From positions 10,098,898 through 10,162,897 of the forward strand of contig CM031628.1 of the NCBI GenBank assembly GCA_018398815.1: a DNA stretch of 64,000 bases, in the 5' to 3' direction. Within the stretch, counting starts at the first letter, position 1, and each line of letters starts with the position of its first letter. The notes under the pieces were generated by a model that was not told the DNA's origin, searched no databases, and saw only the letters and a program-made list of their open reading frames with translations. The DNA is from Conus ventricosus (lineage: Eukaryota > Mollusca > Gastropoda > Neogastropoda > Conidae). This document shows positions 52,401-64,000 of the stretch, piece by piece. The translations under genes were made by a program, and so were the position numbers.

Positions 52401-52517
52401 TGATGTTTTAATTGACCGTTACAGCCGTTACCAATGGCTGTAATGGCCTGTAATGGTTTTTTTTCTTTATGGAATATCTCCTAAAGTACTTGATCGATCT
52501 TTGTGAAAATTTGTAGG
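49466..52517 (+). repeat. 146-bp satellite array, main block
   Basis: About 21 monomers. The consensus passes through GGTATGTTCATTATGGGTCA, CGGATGATGCCCGATGTTTT, AGTTTACCGTTATAGCCGTT, ACTAACGGCTGTAACGGCCT, GTAACGGTTTTTCTTCTTTA, TGGAATATCTCCGAAAGTAC, TTGGCCGATCTTTCTGAAAA and TTTGTA. Successive GATGTTTTAG landmarks are 140-148 bp apart. Each unit has the dyad GCCGTTACTAACGGC and several YAACGG words. Confidence 0.95.
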
Positions 52518-54876
52518 TGTCGCGGTCAAGGTCCGTGAATCAAGGATGTGAGCGTGGAAGAGGAGAGAAGGAAAGGTTGGGCACAACACCCACCGACCAC
52601 ACACTCAAACCACTCGTGGAAAACAAAATAATCCAAATAAACAATTTATTAAATTAACGAAAATACCTCATTCACACCTAGTGGAAGAGGGACGACTATC
52701 AAGAAGAAGGAGGACAGAGAGTGATAAATTGGAAAAGAAGTGAAATAGAAGAGGACAGCCACCTAAAAGAAAATATCTACTTAATGGGCAAAATAACCCA
52801 ATAAAAGACCCCCACCCTGACCCAGGGAACAGCTATGTTTAGACCCTAATCACTAATCTATCCCAAAATAAAGAAAGAAGAAAGGACAAGGGAGAAACCA
52901 TTAAACGAAGGACGAAACAGGGTCTACCCCAGCCACACAAGCATATTCACCAACATTCGCATACTCATACACTTCATGTACACTTTTAGGGTATTCACAC
53001 ATGTACACTCACAAACATGTCATCACAGCCATACAAAATGTCTCCCACACGCTAGGCATCACCATACACCACCCATACACAGCCAGAAACAAACTTAACT
53101 TAAAAGAAAGTCCTTTCACTGTCCGAGCAGGGAGACACTGGTGCACGCCAAAGCACAGTTGATGATACGCTCAGGACTGGCGTTCTGGTCTCGCTCTTGG
53201 CACCACGGTCAGCGTCCTGCTCCTCTTCATACAGCTCCCAGAATGGACGCCCTGCGATAAAAAAAAAAAGGGGGCGTCTGGGCCGACACTAAGTCAACCA
53301 ACGCCCTATGAAAGGGGCATTAGAATTTCCATTCTAAGCACAGCTGAGATATGGTGTGGGTGCAGGCTACTACCTGGCGAAATGGGCTACACACCCAAGA
53401 CTGAATCTAGTTATTTAGTAATAGTTTACTTCACATTTCAATACTTAAGAAAAACAAAGTTTTGTTTCTCATTATTGTATACTCTATCTCCTTTTTTTTC
53501 TTTCTTTAATGATTGGAAAAAGACACAAATTCGTTTACTTGATGGAATTATTAATTTTGTCACAATATATAACTACCCCTTCAGTCTGAAGGCCTTGGTA
53601 TAAAAAAAACTGATAAGGAAAACAAGGCATATGACATGTTGACTTTTGAATTCAAAATTACCACAACACCACACCCATTACACATTCATACTAAAGGAAA
53701 TAAAATAGTAAAATAAATAAATAATGAGATAAACATAATAAAATCGACAATATATAAACAAACAGGCGGAGTGGAACCGACTGGGGGGGGGGGGGGGGGG
53801 TTGCAACACGAAGGAACGCTCACTGCCCAACTTCAAGTGAGTCGCGCGGTAACTCAACCAACACCGCGTCCGGGCCTGAAGGTGTTTTTTTTCTCCTTAA
53901 ATGAAAATAAATAATAATTTATAGAACTAAACAAGCATACCCCTCTCTTTGACAGGGTACACACAAATCAAGAATGACTCAGCTAAAAAAAAAAAATAAA
54001 AAAAAGCGCATATAAGCGTTCGCGGCACGCCATGTGTCCAACCAAATCGCTGACAAGAAAAAAATACCACTGCTTCAGCGTAGCGTATTTAGAATAAAAT
54101 TTGAACTTGCTCTTCCATATTTATAAATCAGGCTAACGTTCGCAGCGCGCCTGAAACCACAATATTTCTCCACACCGTACCCCAAATGACAGATTTTGAA
54201 TGAAAATATTAATTTTATAATTTATAACCGATACCCCTGTGGAATGTGAAATGAGAACAAACTGAGAAGCACGAAAATAACTCACCAGAACGGCGGTGGG
54301 AAGGAGGGGGAAAAGTGGGCCCGGCAGGCTGGTCCTCAGCGAAGAGACTATCCGGGACCCCGGAGCCGACAGCACCAGCAGCCCTTCACCCTGGGAGGGC
54401 CGACGGGTGGTCTCCCCCAGCGAAGAGGGTCAAGATATATACTTGGTGGGCAGGAATAGGGATTCCTCTCTCTAAACCCTAAGACTACCACCATCAGGCA
54501 GACCAGTGGCCTTCGTCACAGGTTATAAAAAATGCCTCACCAAAGAGAACGTGGTCTCTCCACTCGTGGCTCCAATCCGAGTGAAGTAACAACTTTTCCC
54601 AAACGCCAGCTGCCGATCAAAGGGGAATAACTTCCAACGACTCAGTGAGCTCTCCACGGGTTTTCACAACTACCCGGGTATCTTACAGAAAGAGATGTCC
54701 ATGCGGCGCAAAAGGATGAATGCAAACCGCACGGACGGGCAGATTTTTCTCCCTGAAAAGTTGACTATAACACACAGCTGCCCATCCCTCTTTTACACAA
54801 AAAAATAAGGTGGTAACAAACTAACAAACTTAAATAACACATTGAAAGTGGGATGGAGGGCTGTCCGTCCGTGACA
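52518..54876 (-). mobile_element. 2359-bp insertion with LTR-like ends, possibly a solo LTR
   Basis: The element starts TGTCGCGG and ends CCGTGACA, is flanked by GTAGG on both sides (52513-52517 and 54877-54881), and interrupts a satellite monomer whose two halves join perfectly. TG...CA ends and a 5-bp duplication fit LTR retrotransposons. In minus orientation an AATAAA lies about 120 bp from the 3' end, as expected for a U3-R-U5 layout. There is no primer site, protease or reverse transcriptase, and a poly(G) tract lies at 53785-53802. A non-autonomous DNA element with short inverted ends is the alternative. Confidence 0.6.
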
Positions 54877-55488
54877 GTAGGTATGTTCATTATGGGTCAC
54901 TGATAATGCCCGATGTTTTAGTTTACCGTTACAGCCGTTACAAATGGCTGTAATGGCCTGTAATGGTTTTTTCTTCTTTATGGAATATCTCCGAAAGTAC
55001 TTGACCGATCTTTGTGAGAATTAGCAGGTATGTTCATTATGGGTCACGGATAATGCACGATGTTTTAGTTTACCCCGTTATAACCGTAACTAACGGCTGT
55101 AATGGCATGTAGCGGTTTCTCTTCTTTATGGAATATCTCAAAAGGTACTTGGCCGATCTTTCTGAAAATTTGTAGGTATGTTCATAATGGGTCCCGAATG
55201 ATGTCCGATGTTTAGTTTACCGTTATAACCGTTACTAACGGCTGTAATGGCCTGTAATGGTTTTTCTTCTTTATGGAATATCTCTGAAAGTACTTGACCG
55301 ATCTTTGTGAGAATTTGCAGGTATGTTCATTATGGATCACAGGTGAAGCCCGATGTTTTAGTTTACCATCGGTATAGCAGTAACTAACGGCTGTAAAAGC
55401 CTGTAACGGTTTTTCTTCTTTATGGAATATCTCAGAAAGTACTTGGCCGATCTTTCTGAAAATTTGTAGGTATGTTCATTATGGGTCA
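54877..55488 (+). repeat. 146-bp satellite, block between the two insertions
   Basis: About four monomers continue the array after the 2.36-kb insertion and end at the LINE. The last 13 bp, TCATTATGGGTCA (55476-55488), are the left LINE target duplication. Confidence 0.95.
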
Positions 55489-57283
55489 AGAAACAATTCA
55501 TCCATGAGCTCACAGAAGAGGCAGAAACGGCGGCAGGACAGAGAAACATGAAAAGGCTGTATGAGATTACCCGAACACTTTCTGGAAAGACCAGCAACCC
55601 CAGTCGCCCGGTCAAAGACAAGGAGGGAAACACCATCGCAGGAGAAGCTGAGCAGAGAGCAAGGTGGGCAGAGCACTTTAAAGAGACACTGAATAGACCT
55701 GCACCACCTGTCCCCCCAGACATTCCACCACCAACCCAGCTTCTGGACATCAACACAGGCCCACCAACCAAGACGGAAGTTACCAAAGCCATCAAGTCAC
55801 TGAAGTCAGGTAAAGCAGCGGGTCCAGACGGAATTCCACCTGAAGCACTGAAAGCAGACATCCAGACGTCAACAGAGATGCTGCATCCACTCCTAAGCAA
55901 GATCTGGGAGCAGGAACGAGTGCCAGAAGACTGGAAAAGAGGCCACCTGGTGAAGCTGCCGAAGAAAGGGGACCTGTCATCCTGTAAAAACTGGAGAGGG
56001 ATTATGTTGCTGTCCATCCCGGGAAGGTGCTGACCAAAATCATGCTAGAGAGACTAAAGACCGCCCTAGACAAGACCCTCCGCCAAGAACAAGCTGCATT
56101 TCGCCAAGACAGATCATGCACAGACCAAATTGCCACATGAGAATTATCTTCGAGCAGTCTCTGGAGTGGCAGACCCCCTTGTACGCAGTATTTGTAGATT
56201 TCCAGAAGGCATTTGACAGCATCGACAGAGATACCATCTGGAAACTCATGCACCACTATGGCTTCCCACCAAAGTTGTTGCCATCATCCAGCAACTCTAC
56301 GAGGATGCCACATGCCAGGTCGTCCACGATGGGCAGCTAACGAAGTCCTTCACTGTACAAACCGGCGTCCGTCAGGGGTGTCTACTATCGCCAACAATTT
56401 TCCTGATGGTCGTTGACTGGATAATGCGGCAGTCTACAGACGGCAAGAGGACAGGAATCCAGTGGACTTTCACCAAGCAACTGGAAGACCTGGACTTCGC
56501 CGACGACATCAGCCTTCTGTCCCACAAACAGCAAGACGCACAAGAGAAGCTGTGCCGGGTAGCAGAAGAAGCAGGAAAGACAGGCCTCCAAATCAACATA
56601 AAGAAAACAGAAGCCATGAGAGTCAACAACCAGCAACGAGACCCACTACGACTACAACAGGAAGACATCATTGAAGTTGACAAGTTTGTCTACCTCGGCA
56701 GTGTGGTCAGCAAGATGGAGGTACAGATGAGGATATCAAGAGTCGCATCAATAAAGCCAGGCACACCTTTACTACGCTACGGCCTATCTGGAATTCCTCT
56801 GCCCTCTCACTCCATAACAAGATCAGAATCTTCAACTCAAATGTGAAACCTGTCCTTCTGTATGGTTCTGAAACGTGGCGAACAACAAAGACAAACACCC
56901 ACAAACTCCAAACATTTATCAACAGATGTCTGCGAAACATTGTGAACATCAGATGGCCAGATGTTATTGCCAACGCAGAACTGTGGAACAAGACCCAGCA
57001 AGTTCCAATAGAAATAGAAATCAGAAAACGGAAGTGGGGATGGATTGGCCACACCCTCAGAAAGTCTCCATCCAACATCACAAGACAAGCCCTTGAATGG
57101 AACCCTCAGGGCAAAAGAAGAGTGGGAAGACCAAGACAGACATGGCGAAGGAGTACTGACGCGGAAGTGAAGGCCGCCGGAATGACGTGGGCCAAGCTGA
57201 AGAAGATCTCCCAAAACCGTGTCCGCTGGAAAAGTGTGGTTGCGGCCCTATGTTCCCCAGGGAATTCAGAGGACTAAGTCAAG
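55489..57283 (+). mobile_element. 5'-truncated RTE-like LINE inserted in the satellite (copy B)
   Basis: The element starts abruptly in the linker before the reverse transcriptase and ends just after the ORF2 stop. It is flanked by TCATTATGGGTCA at 55476-55488 and 57284-57296, a 13-bp duplication made of satellite sequence. There is no poly(A) tail. 5' truncation, a variable-length duplication and the protein content all indicate target-primed reverse transcription. The same insertion is in copy A. Confidence 0.9.
55500..57277 (+). pseudogene. LINE ORF2: reverse transcriptase and C-terminal domain
   Basis: Motifs in order are GKAAGPDGIPPEALKA, EDWKRGHLVKLPKKGDLSSC, KNWRGIMLLSIPG, AVFVDFQKAFDSIDR (first catalytic D), GVRQGCLLSPTIF, and DLDFADDISLLS (catalytic DD, about 56.49 kb). 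The C-terminal part has YLGSVVS, VLLYGSETW, WGWIGHTLRKSP, RVGRPRQTWRR and NRVRWKSVVAALCS, with a stop at 57275-57277. The tail resembles RTE-type LINEs whose endonuclease is often annotated as craniofacial development protein 2-like. Single-base deletions in short runs (after SIPG, at PPK-VAI and at SK-GG) break the frame. Confidence 0.85.
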
Positions 57284-58680
57284 TCATTATGGGTCACAAA
57301 TAATGCCCTATGTTTTAGTTTACCGTTATATCCGTTACTAACGCTGTAACGGCCTGTATCGGTTTTTCTTCTTCATGGAATATCTCAGAAAGTACATGGC
57401 TGATCTTTGTGAAAATTAGCACGTATGTTCATTGTGGTCATGAATAATGTCCGATGTTTTAGTTTACCGTTATAGCCCTCACTAGCGGCCTGTAACGGTT
57501 TTTCTTCTTTATGGAATATCTCAGAAAGTACTTGGCTGATCTTTCTGAAAATTAGCAGGTATTTTCATTATGGGTCACGGATAATGCCCGATGTTTTAGT
57601 TTGCCGTTATACCCGTTGCTAACGGCTGTAACGGCCTGTAACGGTTTTTCTTCTTTATGGAATATCTCCGAAAGTACTTGGCTGATCTTTGTGAAAATTA
57701 GCAGGTATGTTCACTATTGGTTACGGATGATGCCTGATGTTTTAGTTTGCCGCTATAGCCGTTACTAACGGCTATAACGGCCCATAACAGTTTTTCTTCT
57801 TTATGGAATATCTCAGAAAGCACTTTGTCGATGTTTATGAAAATGTGTATGTATGTTCATTATGGGTCATGGATGATACCCGATGTTTTAGTTGACCGTT
57901 ATAGCCGTTACTAACGGCTATATCGGCCCATGACGGTTTTTCTTCTTTATGGAATATCTCAGCAAGTACTTGATCGATCTTTCTGAAAATTTGTAAGTAT
58001 GTTCATTAGATGCGAAGGATGATGCCTGATGTTTTAGTTTACCATTATAGCTGTTACTAATGGCTGTGATGACCCATAACATTTTTTTTCTTTTTTTTTT
58101 GAAAATGTCTCAGAAAGTACTTGGCCGATCTTTATGAAAATTAACAGATATGTTCATTATGGGTCACGGATCATGCCCGAAGTTTTAGTTTATCGTTATG
58201 GCCGTTACTAACGGCTGTAAGAACGCACATCCGGGTTTTTTTAATGGAATATCTCAGAAAGTACTTGTCCAATCTTTTTGAAAATGTGTAGGTATTATGG
58301 GTCATGGATGATGCCCGATGTTTTATTTTACTGTTATAGCATTACTAACAGCTATAACGGCCCCTAACGGTTTTGCTTCTTCATGGAATATCTCAGAAAA
58401 TATGTGGCCGATATTTCTGAAAATTTGTAGGTATGTTCATTATGGGTCACGAATGATGCCTGATGTTCAAGTTTACTGTTATATCCATTACAAATGGCCC
58501 ATAACGGTTTTCTTCTTTATGGAAAATCTCAGAATGTTCTTGGCGGATCTTTCTGAAAAGTTGTAAGTATGTTCATTATAGGTCACAGATGCTGGCCGAT
58601 GTTTACCAGAGTAGCCATTACTAATGGTTAGACCAGCCCAAGACGGGTTTTCTTCTTTATGGAATATATCACGCGTATTC
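57284..58680 (+). repeat. 146-bp satellite, distal block (copy B)
   Basis: Nine to ten monomers, increasingly diverged to the right, matching 22728-24120 unit by unit. This marks the edge of the array. Confidence 0.95.
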
Positions 58681-62072
<3,392 letters not shown>

Positions 62073-62829
62073 GTATAAACAGACACTGATGTGGATGGAC
62101 CAGACGCTAGCCCATGGTGCGTACACAATACCATCAGTCACTACGGTTACAGATCTCACTAATCCGACGTGTAGTTGGTTTGATGTAACACTTCTCATTG
62201 TTAATAAACATATCTTCACAAAGCACAATATTATACCCTTTCAAGTTGGTGCCTGTACACATGGGTATAGTCGACCTGTCGCATACCTCTGTAAGGTCAA
62301 CAAGCCGGGGCACGAAACTCTCCGTGTCAGGTCTGTCGCCCTGTTTCCTCATGAAACTGCCTTCAATGCCCACTTCATCCTCTGTCCTTTCAATCACACG
62401 ACGTATTTGTTTTTGGCCTGTGACGCTCGCAGTGACTGTTGGGCCAAACATGGCGGTCCACGTGTCACTGACAGCAACAGCTGGGACATGCCTGCTGCTT
62501 CATCTTGTTTGTTTCCAGAAAGAGCGTCACTTCCCTCGCTGTTCTCATGCCTCACAGGAAGTAAGGGCGTGCCCTACACGTTTGTGTGTGACCACCGACA
62601 AGATTGTAGTGACAATAGTGATGAGTCGTTTTGTGACTTTCCGGTTTGTCAAGAACAGCAATGTGGCAGGAGTAGACAGGTTCGTATTTCTGATCACGTC
62701 AATCCTAAATGTAGCCCAATGATAACGTCCCATGCAAAATTACAAAACAGTGGACTGTCCTATAAATTGACTCCTGGGTTCCCAAACATACCTAAAGGAA
62801 AGAAAATCGTTGAGGGACTATTTTCCTAG
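62073..62829 (+). CDS. LDLa-domain exon of a receptor-like gene (copy B, open)
   Basis: After the acceptor TTTCGTTTTGTTCAG an open frame of about 250 codons runs to TAG at 62827-62829. It is cysteine-rich: ACTHGYSRPVAYLCKVNKPG, YLFLACDARSDCWA, then the LDLa core VPYTFVCDHRQDCSDNSDES with FCDFPVC (62587-62650). The DxSDE acidic cluster is the calcium-binding signature of LDLa modules. This layout resembles the extracellular part of gastropod GRL101-type receptors. The exon may end earlier, at CAG before GTTCGT near 62.68 kb. The LRR-7TM part seen at 37.3 kb after copy A would lie beyond the window here. Confidence 0.75.
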
Positions 62830-63211
62830 CTTCTGAAACGTGTAAAAAATGGATTAAGGACTTTGAATAGGGATATCTGGGATTACTAATGCAGTTAACA
62901 TATTGTAATAAATTCGAATTCTTTTCTAAAAAAAAAAAAAAAGAAGCTTAAACATGAAGTATTTATGGAAAGACATAGAGCTAGAAATGTCATTGTGCTC
63001 TTTTGTCTTCTGCTTCATAGTCATTTGTCACCACAGTAAACAAAATCAAAGCTTCAAAAAAGTCAGCCATATTTTCAGAAATGTCCAAGTCTTTTTTCCC
63101 TAGGTTGGGACCTTCCCTCTTTGGTGTTGTTGTTGCTGTTGTTGAGTTTTGTGTAAACCATTATGAAGATGCAAAAGCAATAGTCCTCCAAAGGGAAGAA
63201 AGCAGTACACA

Positions 63212-63394
63212 AGATCACAATTCGACTCTTCAAATTTTCGGCCACGTGGCCTTTTTCAAGAGAAAAAACAAAAACAATACAACTGCATAATAACCAGTTG
63301 CCAAAGATGAACATTACGTAGTAGTATTGTTTTTGTTTTTTTTCTCTTGAAAAAGGCCACGTGGCCGAAAATTTGAAGAGTGACATTGTGATCT
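63212..63394. mobile_element. Short inverted-repeat element with E-box palindromes (copy B)
   Basis: Arms of about 68 bp start AGATCACAATTCGACTCTTC and mirror each other with few mismatches. Both carry GGCCACGTGGCC. The centre (AACTGCATAATAACCAGTTG and on) is about 45 bp. No target duplication is obvious. Confidence 0.9.
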
Positions 63395-63689
63395 TGTGCA
63401 TATGAAGATGGTTTCAAAGTGAAGTGATTGTAAGTGGAAACTAACACAAGATTAGACAAAAAAAATAATCATTGCGTCACCAAACTATACACACACAAAA
63501 AGAAAGAAAGAGACGCCCCCCCCCCCCCTCCCCAATAAAAAAAAAAAAAAACAAAAAAAAAACGGAACAAGCATTGCGGGTTTCGGTCTATTAGGTAAAA
63601 GAGGGATGAAGAGACAGTCCCTCATCTCCTCTAACAGGGCGCAAAATGGATGCGGAATGGAAACAAGGCCACATGGAGGTGATACGATG

Positions 63690-63810
63690 CGGGTGAAAAT
63701 ATTAACAATGATGATTATGATGATGCAGCTGATGATAATGCTGCTGCTTCTGCTGCTGTTGCTGCTGCTGCTGATGATGATTTCTTCTTCTTCTTCTTCT
63801 TCATCTTGTA
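63690..63810 (+). repeat. Trinucleotide repeats
   Basis: GAT, GCT and TTC triplet runs begin the same low-complexity field as at 29.2 kb in copy A; the window ends before its main part. Confidence 0.85.
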
Positions 63811-64000
63811 AATGCGAAAACATTACTATGCCTGAAAGTACTAATGTTACTAATGTTGAAATACAATCGCATGATAACAATACAAACAAATATGGTAATA
63901 TCAATTGTAGTAACAGCGGTAACGATACTGACAGAAGGAGAGAAAGAAGAGGGATTAGAGAATGGTTTAAATAATCTGATTATAGTGGCGCTGATGACGG

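Overview
The window looks like nuclear DNA of a metazoan, most likely a mollusc and probably a gastropod. The evidence is intron-split genes, tRNA-derived SINE sequence, several non-LTR retrotransposons, dense CA/GA/TA microsatellites, and a receptor gene with LDLa, leucine-rich and seven-transmembrane parts that resembles the snail receptor GRL101. Nothing is prokaryotic. The window is three contigs joined by N gaps: 1-21839, 21940-40288 and 41289-64000 (100 N and 1000 N between them).

Contig 1 (1-21839) starts with the 5' part of a minus-strand non-LTR retrotransposon whose first protein carries a virus-like 2A motif (GDVELNPGP). Next come members of a palindromic MITE family. At 3.6-10.9 kb there is a plus-strand LINE with an RNase H domain, split by a 6196-bp DNA transposon (3943-10138). 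That transposon has terminal inverted repeats, a 6-bp ATGCAT target duplication, an OTU cysteine-protease-like domain and a DDE/D-type transposase. Removing it with one target copy rejoins the RNase H frame exactly. From 11 to 21 kb the sequence is mostly simple repeats, a 590-bp palindrome and a 1.9-kb array of a 41-bp minisatellite. At 21.2-21.4 kb lies the last exon (PH domain) of a minus-strand PHLDB/LL5-like gene.

Contig 2 (21940-40288) begins inside an RTE-like LINE embedded in a ~146-bp satellite. It then carries an LDLa exon, a second decayed 2A-type LINE (minus strand, 30.7-34.1 kb) and the LDLa-LRR-7TM end of a GRL101-like receptor (plus strand, 37.3-39.3 kb).

Contig 3 (41289-64000) has a C-type-lectin-like exon at 43.96 kb, a G+T-rich block at 46-49 kb, and the long 146-bp satellite field. 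Two insertions interrupt the satellite: a 2359-bp element with LTR-like ends and the RTE-like LINE. From 56.5 kb to the end the contig repeats 21.94-29.5 kb of contig 2 at a ~34.5-kb offset and shares the same LINE insertion, so the two are either haplotypes placed in tandem or a young segmental duplication. A plausible reading is that lectin-like, LDLa, LRR and 7TM exons all belong to one receptor gene whose order has been scrambled.

Many reading frames are broken by one-base deletions in short homopolymers, and the two duplicate copies have different private frameshifts. Much of the apparent pseudogenisation may therefore be assembly error.
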